In this document: piece by piece, positions 44,274 to 51,746 of the stretch
How the letters are laid out: the number at the start of each line of letters is the position of its first letter
Position numbering within the stretch: the first letter of the stretch is position 1
Assembly (NCBI GenBank): GCA_934149365.1
Contig: CAKPEI010000007.1
Location: 1 to 64,000 of the forward strand
Length of the DNA: 64,000 bases
Source: an uncultured Clostridia bacterium
Lineage (GTDB): Bacteria; Bacillota; Clostridia; TANB77; CAG-465
Direction of reading: 5' to 3'
Made by a program: the position numbers and the translations under genes
Notes under the pieces: generated by a model
Seen by the model: the letters and a program-made list of their open reading frames with translations, nothing else
The model's database searches: none
What the model was told of the DNA's origin: nothing

Positions 44274-45320
44274 ATGTGGTTTGAAAATGTAGTTATAATT
44301 CTTACTTGGTTTGTTATATTATCAGTTTGTTTAAAAAACTGTATAAAAACTAGAAATATTGCTAGTATAATATTTACAGCCTTTGATATACTGATTGGTT
44401 TAATATATTTTATGAGAAATATATTAGGAGTAGAGCTTACAAACGCATGGCAAGTGCTATTTATATTGTTTATGTATGTAATTCCACTTCTTAATTTATA
44501 TGTGTATAGGAACGATATTGCAATAAAACAAAACATTATTTGTATTTTGGGTAAATTCTATTACAGCATGGGAAGATACGATATTGCAGCAAAGTTATAC
44601 ACTCATAGTATTAGAACAAATAAAAAAAATATAACATCAAACAATTATTATATTTTGGGTAGATGTTTAAGAAAAGAAAAAAGATATTCAGAGTCTAGAG
44701 ATATGTTAATAGACGCAATAGAGCTAGATAAGACAAATTATATGGCATATTATGAGCTAGGACTTACTTTAGAAGAATCTGATAAAAAAGATACAGCCAT
44801 TATAATGTTTAGCAATGCACTTAAAGCTAATCCTGAGTATAAAGAAGCTAAGATAGCGTTAGCTATTACATATTCTGAAATAGGAAGATATAAAGAAGCG
44901 ATGGCTTTATATGAAGAATTAATAAAAGAAGAAAGCGCAAATGAAGAAGTTTGGTACAATTTAGGGAATATTTATTATTATAACCAAGGTGATAGTAATA
45001 AAGCAGAGGAATGCTATTTAAAAGCTACTGAAATAAATAACAAATTATATGTTGCTTGGTTTAACTTGGGAATAATAAATTATCTAAAGGGAGATTATGG
45101 ACTTAGTATAAAGGCTTTTGAATTGGCAAGGCAAAATGATGCGTTAAAAGATAAGGCTGAGTTTAATCTTGCTAAGTGCTATGCAGCAATAAAGGAAAAT
45201 GGTAAGGCTATAAAAATATTGTCTAAGCTTGTATCAACAAATGAAGAGTATACTTCTAAAATAAAAGATGAGATTGTTTTTGAAGAGATTTTACCAGATG
45301 TTATTGTAGAAGAAAATTAA
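44274..45320 (+). CDS. Membrane-anchored TPR-repeat protein
   Basis: A 348-residue protein with two or three N-terminal hydrophobic segments (about residues 1-85) followed by some six tetratricopeptide repeats, for example YYILGRCLRKEKRYSESRDM and WYNLGNIYYYNQGDSNKAEE. TPR arrays bind partner proteins; with a membrane anchor and cytosolic repeats it could scaffold an envelope process. Start after GAGGTAGAG. Partner unknown. Confidence 0.82.
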   Translation: MWFENVVIILTWFVILSVCLKNCIKTRNIASIIFTAFDILIGLIYFMRNILGVELTNAWQVLFILFMYVIPLLNLYVYRNDIAIKQNIICILGKFYYSMGRYDIAAKLYTHSIRTNKKNITSNNYYILGRCLRKEKRYSESRDMLIDAIELDKTNYMAYYELGLTLEESDKKDTAIIMFSNALKANPEYKEAKIALAITYSEIGRYKEAMALYEELIKEESANEEVWYNLGNIYYYNQGDSNKAEECYLKATEINNKLYVAWFNLGIINYLKGDYGLSIKAFELARQNDALKDKAEFNLAKCYAAIKENGKAIKILSKLVSTNEEYTSKIKDEIVFEEILPDVIVEEN

Positions 45321-45346
45321 TTATAAATGTAGACATTTGAAAAAAA

Positions 45347-45370
45347 TTATGCTAATATATATTAGCATAA
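45347..45370. repeat. 24-bp perfect palindrome just before tRNA-Leu
   Basis: TTATGCTAATAT and its exact complement ATATTAGCATAA are fused without a loop. It lies 6 bases before the tRNA and 27 after the TPR stop; it could end TPR transcription or overlap the tRNA promoter (TTGAAA at 45337). Confidence 0.8.
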
Positions 45371-45375
45371 GATAT

Positions 45376-45458
45376 GCCGATGTGGCGGAACTGGCAGACG
45401 CACACGACTCAAAATCGTGCGGGAAACCATGTGGGTTCGAGTCCCACCATCGGTACCA
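45376..45458 (+). tRNA. tRNA-Leu (anticodon CAA)
   Basis: Long variable arm, acceptor GCCGATG/CATCGGT, D-loop, anticodon loop CTCAAAA, T-arm GTGGGTTCGAGTCCCAC, and encoded CCA. The anticodon reads TTG codons. Confidence 0.95.
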
Positions 45459-45466
45459 TAGTTTAT

Positions 45467-45493
45467 AGTGTTCGTAGAGAGCACTCTTTTTTT
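45467..45493 (+). terminator. Terminator of tRNA-Leu
   Basis: AGTGTTC and GAGCACT form the stem, followed by CTTTTTTT. Confidence 0.8.
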
Positions 45494-45566
45494 GACTTTT
45501 ATGTGATATAAAAAACTTGATAAATTCATTTAGTTATTAAGGAAAATGTGTAGAACGTTTAAAATA

Positions 45567-45595
45567 TTGCTAAAATTATGTAAATATGATATACT
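45567..45595 (+). promoter_or_regulatory. Promoter of the 144-residue membrane protein gene
   Basis: TTGCTA, 17 bases, TATACT. The segment AATATGATATACTTA recurs at the promoter of the sRNA candidate (46310). Confidence 0.65.
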
Positions 45596-45743
45596 TAGGA
45601 CTGTTAAAAAAACATATCCTGTTTTACGAGTCGTAATACAAAATAATTTTTGGGGAGGAGAGTAAAAAATCAAAAAGAATGTATAAGTAATTTGCTAGTA
45701 TACTTATATAACTTAAAAACAAATTTGTTGAGGAGGAAAAGTG

Positions 45744-46175
45744 ATGAAAAATCAGAATGTAAAGATATTTTTTGAGGTCATGGCAGGAGGAATATTAGCA
45801 ATTTTTCTTATACTACCTGAAATGTTAATTTCCAAATTAATTTATGCAAATAGTCCTGAACATTATAGGTTTTGTGTTACAGTTATGATATTTATAACTT
45901 TACTTATTTATGTGATTGCTTCGATAATAAGAACTGTAAGATATCTGAATGATTTTAAAAAATATAAACAAGAGGGATTGGAAAAAGCACACAAAGAACT
46001 AACGAAAGAGTCTAAGCCGGTTCGGTTGAATTATGCAGGAGCTATTTCTAAAGATTTGTTTAAATGTCAGGCTAGAATAGATGATGATGGAAAAATAGCT
46101 TGCAAAATTCAACTTGATTATGAGGTGAAATTGGGAAGCTATGAAGAGTTTTTTAATTTTTTTGACTTTGATTAA
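45744..46175 (+). CDS. Two-helix membrane protein of unknown function
   Basis: 143 residues from ATG 45744 (the GTG just before is also possible; GAGGAGG upstream). Two hydrophobic helices (FFEVMAGGILAIFLILPEMLI and FCVTVMIFITLLIYVIASII), then a cytoplasmic tail with a predicted coiled section (NDFKKYKQEGLEKAHKEL) and an acidic end. No family recognised. It has a 140-base 5' untranslated region. Confidence 0.65.
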   Translation: MKNQNVKIFFEVMAGGILAIFLILPEMLISKLIYANSPEHYRFCVTVMIFITLLIYVIASIIRTVRYLNDFKKYKQEGLEKAHKELTKESKPVRLNYAGAISKDLFKCQARIDDDGKIACKIQLDYEVKLGSYEEFFNFFDFD

Positions 46176-46309
46176 AGGGAAATGATGATAAAATGAGAGA
46201 ATTTTTTGGATAATAATTCAAAGAGTTCTCTCATATTTTATACTTTGATTAATATAATCGGGCTTGAATGTAAATAATTAAATTTTTTTAAAAAAGTAAT
46301 CAAAAATGC

Positions 46310-46337
46310 TTGCAAAAAAATATAAATATGATATACT
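46310..46337 (+). promoter_or_regulatory. Promoter of the sRNA candidate
   Basis: TTGCAA, 16 bases, TATACT. Confidence 0.6.
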
Positions 46338-46343
46338 TAATTT

Positions 46344-46444
46344 GCAATGATAAATGATTGCATGTTGCTAATTTTTGTTTTTTGTTTCATATATTGAAAC
46401 CTTTATGTATAGTCAGGCGGCCTTCCATCTGGCTATACTTTTTT
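46344..46444 (+). ncRNA. Putative small RNA of about 100 nt
   Basis: Between the promoter at 46310 and a strong terminator at 46407-46444 there is no ORF with a ribosome site. Local hairpins are GCAAT/ATTGC and GTTTCA/TGAAAC. The family is not recognised. It could instead be an orphan leader. Confidence 0.45.
46407..46444 (+). terminator. Terminator of the sRNA candidate
   Basis: GTATAGTCAG and CTGGCTATAC form a 10-bp stem, followed by TTTTTT. Confidence 0.85.
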
Positions 46445-46592
46445 GTTATGTAAATGTGCGTAATTGATTTATCATATAATTAGAGAAACATTACAAGGTC
46501 ACAAGTTCTAATGACTACAAAAAACTTTACTTTTAAACTTTTTTGTGTTATAATATACATGTAGTTTGAAGTACAGAAATGGGGGACGGAGT

Positions 46593-47123
46593 ATGTTTCA
46601 TATAGGAGATAAAGTAGTATATCCAATGCATGGAGCAGGAACAATTGAGTCAATAGAAGAAAAGGAAATGTTTGGAGATAAATCAGAATATTATATAATA
46701 AAAATGCCAATGAACGATATGAAGCTTATGGTGCCCACTAAAACAGCGGCTAACGTTGGAGTAAGAGAAGTATCAGATGGCAGTATCGCAGAAGAAGTAT
46801 TCAAGGTATTAGAAAAACCAAAACAAGCTTATGTTCACGAGAATAATTGGAGTAAAAGATATAGAGCGAACGTTGATAAAATAAAATCAGGTGACATTTT
46901 GGAACTTGCTGATGTTGTAAGAGATCTTTCACATAGACATATGGAAAGAGGACTTTCAACTGGTGAGAAAAAAATGCTTACATCTGCTAAAGAAATTTTA
47001 ATAAGTGAACTTGTGTTAGCACAAGATTTAGATCATAATTTAGTAGACGAAGAAATAGAAGAAAAAATAAAAGTGTCTTTTGATTTAGGAGAGGCAAATC
47101 AAGGACCAAGTGAACAGTTATAA
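46593..47123 (+). CDS. CarD/CdnL-family RNA-polymerase-binding regulator
   Basis: 176 residues. The N-terminal Tudor-like RNA polymerase interaction domain FHIGDKVVYPMHGAGTIESIEE and the DMKLMVP motif are typical; the C-terminal helical part (SKRYRANVDKIKSGDILELADVVRDL) binds DNA upstream of the -10 box and stabilises open complexes. Start ATG at 46593 after GGGGGACGG. Monocistronic with a terminator at 47137. Confidence 0.9.
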   Translation: MFHIGDKVVYPMHGAGTIESIEEKEMFGDKSEYYIIKMPMNDMKLMVPTKTAANVGVREVSDGSIAEEVFKVLEKPKQAYVHENNWSKRYRANVDKIKSGDILELADVVRDLSHRHMERGLSTGEKKMLTSAKEILISELVLAQDLDHNLVDEEIEEKIKVSFDLGEANQGPSEQL

Positions 47124-47136
47124 TAAAAATAAGATG

Positions 47137-47165
47137 TAGCGAAGTTATTGACTTCGCTATTATTG
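47137..47165 (+). terminator. Terminator of the CarD-family gene
   Basis: TAGCGAAGT and ACTTCGCTA form the stem, followed by TTATTG. The T-run is short. Confidence 0.65.
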
Positions 47166-47201
47166 ACTTTAAAAACTATAATGATATAATATACGTAAAA
47201 T

Positions 47202-47278
47202 TGCTGGTGTAGCTCAGTTGGCAGAGCAATTGATTCGTAACCAATAGGTCGCCAGTTCGATTCTGGCCATCAGCTCCA
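47202..47278 (+). tRNA. tRNA-Thr (anticodon CGT)
   Basis: Acceptor GCTGGTG/CATCAGC, D-arm GTAGCTCAGTTGGCAGAGC, anticodon loop TTCGTAA, T-arm GCCAGTTCGATTCTGGC, encoded CCA. The last anticodon-stem pair is an A-C mismatch. Confidence 0.93.
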
Positions 47279-47343
47279 GGAGAAAATCTCAAAAGAAGGA
47301 AAAAACAAATTACATTGGTTAATCTTTGAGTGTAATAATCCGA

Positions 47344-47373
47344 AACGCTCCCTTATTTAGGGAGCGCTTTAAT
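47344..47373 (+). terminator. Terminator after tRNA-Thr
   Basis: AACGCTCCCT and AGGGAGCGCTT form the stem, followed by TAATATTTT. Confidence 0.75.
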
Positions 47374-47393
47374 ATTTTATGATAAATTTATTA

Positions 47394-47852
47394 TTAAATC
47401 TCATTTGTGCGATTTTTAATTAATTGTATCATTTCAAGTATAATATCTTTTTCTTGAAGACATATAATTCCACTTTCTGTGTATTTCATGCACATAGCAT
47501 CCATTTCTTCTTTTGTTATATTAAGTCTTTGTGTGGCTTCACTTGTTATTGTGTAATATTCATTATTTACAAATTCCCAAAAAATAAATAACGCATCTAA
47601 AATATTCATTGTGATATTTTCATCTGTTTTAGAAAGAATAGCTTCAACTGAAGATTTTAAATTTTTTCTTCTTCCATCTACTACAAAATTATTATCTATA
47701 TCAAAATCATATTTAGAAAGAGCTTTCTCTAATAAATCTAGTAACTCTTTTATTTCAGGTATTGTCATTGATTTTGACCATATTTTATTACTATCTGCTA
47801 AGTCTATAAATTTAGACCTTTTTAAGTAGTTCTTCTTTTTAAATATAAACAT
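47394..47852 (-). CDS. Conserved hypothetical protein
   Basis: 152 residues, soluble, mixed helical. SMTIPEIKELLDLLEKALSKYDFD and NILDALFIFWEFVNN are amphipathic helices; no motif with a known activity. Start ATG after GAGGAGAGA on the minus strand. It faces tRNA-Thr convergently. Not recognised. Confidence 0.65.
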   Translation of the reverse strand: MFIFKKKNYLKRSKFIDLADSNKIWSKSMTIPEIKELLDLLEKALSKYDFDIDNNFVVDGRRKNLKSSVEAILSKTDENITMNILDALFIFWEFVNNEYYTITSEATQRLNITKEEMDAMCMKYTESGIICLQEKDIILEMIQLIKNRTNEI

Positions 47853-47955
47853 ATTTATCTCTCCTCGTAATTATATAATTATTTTTAATTCATTTGATTA
47901 GTTTTTCAAAAGAATCTGCATAATGCTAAATTTAACAGTTAACAATATCGTTAAT

Positions 47956-48681
47956 TTATTTAGCTTGATACATTCTTTTTCTCTTAATTCTTTTTGCAAT
48001 TGAAATAGGTAGTCTAGATATAATTGAGCCAACAACACCTATTGTTAAACTTAATATAATGAATGCAGCCATAGCTTGAGATTCAAAATTAAAATTGCTT
48101 AGTACTGTGTAATATAAATAGGAAATTAGTGTTAGTATAAACACACGTAATAATGTAGAAATCTCTATCCTTTTCTTTGTAAATAGCAAAATAGCTAATA
48201 CATTGAATATAATAATTGATACAAGTGCAGGTAAAGCAAGCCATTTTAAGTAGTTTAATTCATAAAGTGGCGCAATATATTCTTCAATAGCTATAATACT
48301 TCCAGATATAAAGAATAAAGTTAGAATTACCCTTATAACAATTTTTTTAAATAGCCCTCCGTTTCTAGCTGGTGCGTATGGAATACCGTTTGCTACGCTA
48401 CTACTGTAATATTTAGTATCTGATGAATTACATGAACCAGAGGCTCCCATTGCGCTAGTTAAGTTACCAGCACCATCTACGTGTACATCGCCAGGTGCCC
48501 TTAAGTTTCCAGATTCATCGATAAACATATCACCTGGTGCTCTTAACTGTCCTGAAGCATCTATATAAAAGTCATTAGGGCCTCTTAATTGACCAGAATA
48601 GTCTATGTAAAAATCACCTTTTTTTCTTAATTGTCCAGAGGCATCAGTGAAAAACTCGTCTCCGTTTTGGTTATTTGCCAT
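47956..48681 (-). CDS. Membrane protein with five 14-residue DxSGxLR repeats
   Basis: 241 residues. Start ATG at 48681 after AAAGGAG; an upstream extension has no ribosome site. Residues about 8-78 hold five tandem units of 14 residues: FFTDASGQLRKKGD, FYIDYSGQLRGPND, FYIDASGQLRAPGD, MFIDESGNLRAPGD and VHVDGAGNLT. Such repeats could form a beta-solenoid or bind a polymer. Four membrane helices and a basic tail (KRIKRKRMYQAK) follow. With no N-terminal signal, the repeats are probably cytosolic. Family not recognised. Confidence 0.7.
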   Translation of the reverse strand: MANNQNGDEFFTDASGQLRKKGDFYIDYSGQLRGPNDFYIDASGQLRAPGDMFIDESGNLRAPGDVHVDGAGNLTSAMGASGSCNSSDTKYYSSSVANGIPYAPARNGGLFKKIVIRVILTLFFISGSIIAIEEYIAPLYELNYLKWLALPALVSIIIFNVLAILLFTKKRIEISTLLRVFILTLISYLYYTVLSNFNFESQAMAAFIILSLTIGVVGSIISRLPISIAKRIKRKRMYQAK

Positions 48682-48803
48682 ATAATCAACTCCTTTTAAA
48701 GGCATTATATCACATGTAATATATAAGTCAACATAAGAGAAGTATATATAATTCATATATTGTTATATATTACATATGTATTAGTGTAAGGGGGAATGTA
48801 TCA

Positions 48804-49277
48804 GTGCAAAATACAAGAAATATAAACAGTTACTTGCCACAAGCAATGGTAATTATAAAAGGAAGTGAAAAGTATAATAAAATAAATGGTAAAGCGTACT
48901 TGTATTCTTTTAAAAATGGCACAATATTTAAAGTTGAAATTGAAGGACTGCCTAATGTTAATAAAAATAACTTTTTTGGGTTTCATATACACGAAGGTCC
49001 TGAATGTGGTAGTGGTAAAGAAGAAAAACCTTTTGAGATTGCAGGAGATCATTTAAATCTTGAAAATGATAAACATCCAAATCACATAGGAGATTTACCA
49101 ATGATATATTCAAATGGAGGATATGCATATATGGAATTTTTTACCAGTAGATTTAAACCAAGTGATGTAATAAATCATGTATTAATGATACATGAAAATA
49201 TGGATGACCTAATGACTGACCCTGCTGGAAATTCTGGAGAAAGAATTGCATGCGGAAAAATAGTAAAGTATAAATAG
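48804..49277 (+). CDS. sodC: Cu/Zn superoxide dismutase-family protein
   Basis: 157 residues. GFHIHEGPECG (two copper-type His), AGDHLNLENDKHPNHIGDLP (bridging and zinc ligands with Asp) and a late His in LMIHENMDDL, plus the conserved Arg in GERIACG, so the full ligand set appears present. No signal peptide, unlike most bacterial SodC, so a cytoplasmic protein or one exported another way. GTG start after AAGGGGG. Bacillus YojM-type proteins of this family often lack activity; here activity is plausible. Confidence 0.8.
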   Translation: MQNTRNINSYLPQAMVIIKGSEKYNKINGKAYLYSFKNGTIFKVEIEGLPNVNKNNFFGFHIHEGPECGSGKEEKPFEIAGDHLNLENDKHPNHIGDLPMIYSNGGYAYMEFFTSRFKPSDVINHVLMIHENMDDLMTDPAGNSGERIACGKIVKYK

Positions 49278-49488
49278 AAAAAGAAGCATAAGCATTGAAA
49301 TAGCAGTGTTTATGCCGTTTTTATTGCTACATTATAGCTGAAATGCAGAGTTTTCTAAGTAAATGTGCAAATTGAAAAAAATATGTAACAAATATGTTAC
49401 AAAATATGTAAAAAGACTTGAAATTATTTAATTTTATTATATAATAAATGCAGAATAGATAACACGATTTATCGAGGAGGGGAACACT

Positions 49489-50628
49489 TTGTCAGATATA
49501 GTAGTAAGCTCTGCAAAAAAAGTTAATATATTAGATAAGATAATACAAAGCGTAGTAATAATGGTAAATATGGGCAAAATGAACCGTGCTATAGATGAAC
49601 ATCTTGAAGTTATAAAAAACACAGATAGAGACGACCAAAGAGTATATCAAGAGAATATTCTAAAAGAGATTGTGTATGTTAAATATCAGTATGATATAAT
49701 GCAAAGAACAATGTACGATTTAAAGATGTCTTATTCTGACGAAATAATTGAAAATATAAATTCTACTGACAAAACTCAGAGATTAACACTTCAAAAAGAA
49801 TTTCTAGAAATGGAATATGACAGAATAACAAAATTGAAATTCAAAAATAGAGAAGATTTAAAATATATGCTACTTATAATTTCTGGGGCTATAGGAACAG
49901 TAAAACAAGGCATAAAAGATGAAGGAAAGAATTTAAGATATAATCAAGTAATAAAAGGTGCAGAAGACGTTGATACTAAATTAAAAGAAAATACTTATTC
50001 TGACGAGGACTATGATAAAGTATTCGAGTATCTTGACGAGTATGTAAGTTATATAAATGATAATTATGATATATCAAAATTGCCAGACGATGAAAAAGAG
50101 ATAATAGAACTTGTTATTGAATCTACTATAAATGGAATTGAGTCTGATATAGATGAACTTAATTATCAATATGATTTAATAATAAATATTTGTAAAAATG
50201 CTTATAGATATTTTAAGATTGTGGACAAGATTTTTGAAAAATTACAACATGTATATGAAGAGTCTTTAGAAAGACAAAGTATAAATGTTTCAGATTATAT
50301 TTTGTTCTACAAACAAATATATGATAAGAAAATTAAGACTATGGTAAACGATGTTCATAGAACAATCAAAGTAGAAGATGAATATTTAGAGTATTCTAAG
50401 GCACTTCAAGATGAAACTATAGATGAATTTATACTAGGTAAAGCGTATGAAACTAGTACATCTGAAAAAACTAAACAAATTCTACAAGATGAACTAAAAA
50501 AATATATAGTTGAAGATGAAAGTATTAATGAAAATGATATAGTAGGTGCTAAAGAAGAGAATACTCAGGAAGTAGAAGAAAATAAAGTAGAAGAAGTAAC
50601 AGACGAAGAAGTTACAGAAGCTGTATAA
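49489..50628 (+). CDS. Large helical protein of unknown function
   Basis: 379 residues, almost entirely helical and acidic with coiled-coil tendency, no membrane helix. TTG start at 49489 after GAGGAGGGG. The end is rich in Glu and Val (VEENKVEEVTDEEV). DKIIQSVVIMVNMGKMNRAIDEHLEVIKN at the start may be an interaction helix. No family recognised; monocistronic with terminator at 50635. Confidence 0.65.
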   Translation: MSDIVVSSAKKVNILDKIIQSVVIMVNMGKMNRAIDEHLEVIKNTDRDDQRVYQENILKEIVYVKYQYDIMQRTMYDLKMSYSDEIIENINSTDKTQRLTLQKEFLEMEYDRITKLKFKNREDLKYMLLIISGAIGTVKQGIKDEGKNLRYNQVIKGAEDVDTKLKENTYSDEDYDKVFEYLDEYVSYINDNYDISKLPDDEKEIIELVIESTINGIESDIDELNYQYDLIINICKNAYRYFKIVDKIFEKLQHVYEESLERQSINVSDYILFYKQIYDKKIKTMVNDVHRTIKVEDEYLEYSKALQDETIDEFILGKAYETSTSEKTKQILQDELKKYIVEDESINENDIVGAKEENTQEVEENKVEEVTDEEVTEAV

Positions 50629-50634
50629 AAATAA

Positions 50635-50668
50635 GAAGTAGTGGTAATATTATCACTACTTCATTTTT
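50635..50668 (+). terminator. Terminator of the large helical protein gene
   Basis: GAAGTAGTG and CACTACTTC form the stem, followed by ATTTTTGC. Confidence 0.8.
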
Positions 50669-50676
50669 GCTTTTTA

Positions 50677-51249
50677 TCACTCTATTTTTTCAATTAAGTA
50701 ATAAAGTATGTCCATGTATTCATCAGGGGTAAGAAGGGTTTCATTACTATCTTTGCAACCTACAGAGTGAATTAAAGTATAATTTTCTTTTTTAGCCTTG
50801 TTAATTGCATAACTAAATATTTCAGATTGTTCATATAGAGCGATGTAAGCTCTTTTTAGCAAAAGAATATAATCTTCGCTATGCCTATCATAAGTGCGCC
50901 CTTTCCAATATATTTGTTGTTTTACTCTCCAGTCATCAAACATTGTACGAATACTGTAACAAAAAGGCCCGGTTTTTGCACAAAGCTCTCGTTGAAGTTG
51001 TGTGTTTTTTACTTTTAGTGACTGAATAAATGCTTCCATTGAATAACAATAAACGTTATCGAATTTGAAAGAGTAAGGGCATAAATTTGACAAAGCCTTT
51101 GCTATACCTTTTGATTTAAAGCTTATATCAATGATGTTAGAGCCTTGAATAAGATAGTTGCATGAAGGATTTTGACATTTGTTTAAATCGCCTCCTAAAA
51201 AAATTAGTTCATTTCCGCATTTTGGACAATAAAGCGTAGAATAATTCAT
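50677..51249 (-). CDS. Zinc-ribbon protein with a NADAR/YbiA-like domain
   Basis: 190 residues. An N-terminal zinc ribbon CPKCGNELIF...CQNPSC (residues 8-30), then ALSNLCPYSFKFDNVYCYSMEAFIQSLK, WKGRTYDRHSEDY and HSVGCKDSNETLLTPDEY. The SMEAFIQSLK, IYW.G and HS.G...ETLLT pattern resembles NADAR domains (YbiA, DUF1768), which act on N-glycosides of ADP-ribose or riboflavin intermediates. Start after AGGAGGTAAA on the minus strand. The fusion to a zinc ribbon is unusual. The domain match is by eye. Confidence 0.6.
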   Translation of the reverse strand: MNYSTLYCPKCGNELIFLGGDLNKCQNPSCNYLIQGSNIIDISFKSKGIAKALSNLCPYSFKFDNVYCYSMEAFIQSLKVKNTQLQRELCAKTGPFCYSIRTMFDDWRVKQQIYWKGRTYDRHSEDYILLLKRAYIALYEQSEIFSYAINKAKKENYTLIHSVGCKDSNETLLTPDEYMDILYYLIEKIE

Positions 51250-51305
51250 AAAATTTACCTCCTAAAATTATTTGAAGATTATCACATTAAATTTGAAATA
51301 TTGTA

Positions 51306-51575
51306 TCATAGTAGCCTTTTGGAATCAAGGAAAGCCTTGCAAATTTGCAAGGCTAACCAAAAAAATATAAGGGGGATTTGGCAATTTAGGGTATAATTTA
51401 CATTTATATGGTAAAAAAACAAGTAATAAGTAAAGTACAAACCCAGTAAAATAAACCAGCAAAGTATAAATAGGATTATCCGTAGTATTGTAAAATCAAT
51501 TGAAAAAATTCTGAAAAAACCAGTACAAACCCCAAACAACTTTCCATTATCTTTGTCCATATAAAGAGATTTCAT
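51306..51575 (-). CDS. PspC-domain small membrane protein, degenerate C-terminus
   Basis: 89 residues. The first 45 match PspC (SLYMDKDNGKLFGVCTGFFRIFSIDFTILRIILF), an envelope stress protein family with one membrane helix. Normally the family ends soon after in a Pro-containing motif; here a run of seven T lies where the frame may have shifted, and the rest (YHINVNYTLNCQIPLIFF...) looks unrelated and runs across a hairpin (51333-51354). It may be a frameshifted remnant. No psp regulator nearby. Confidence 0.55.
   Translation of the reverse strand: MKSLYMDKDNGKLFGVCTGFFRIFSIDFTILRIILFILCWFILLGLYFTYYLFFYHINVNYTLNCQIPLIFFWLALQICKAFLDSKRLL
51333..51354 (-). terminator. Hairpin inside the 3' end of the PspC-like ORF
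   Basis: AGCCTTGCAAA and TTTGCAAGGCT, followed by TTCC on the minus strand. It may be the original terminator of the pspC gene. Confidence 0.5.
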
Positions 51576-51746
51576 GTGATTATTCTAATCCTAAGATATA
51601 TATATTAATAATAACTCAAAAAATAATTATATAGAAATTATACAATACAAACTAGGTAAAATCAAGTGATATCATTGTTTTTTTGTACATTGTAATATAT
51701 AATATACGAAGAAATTAAAAGTGAAATTAATAATCTGGAGGTGCTT

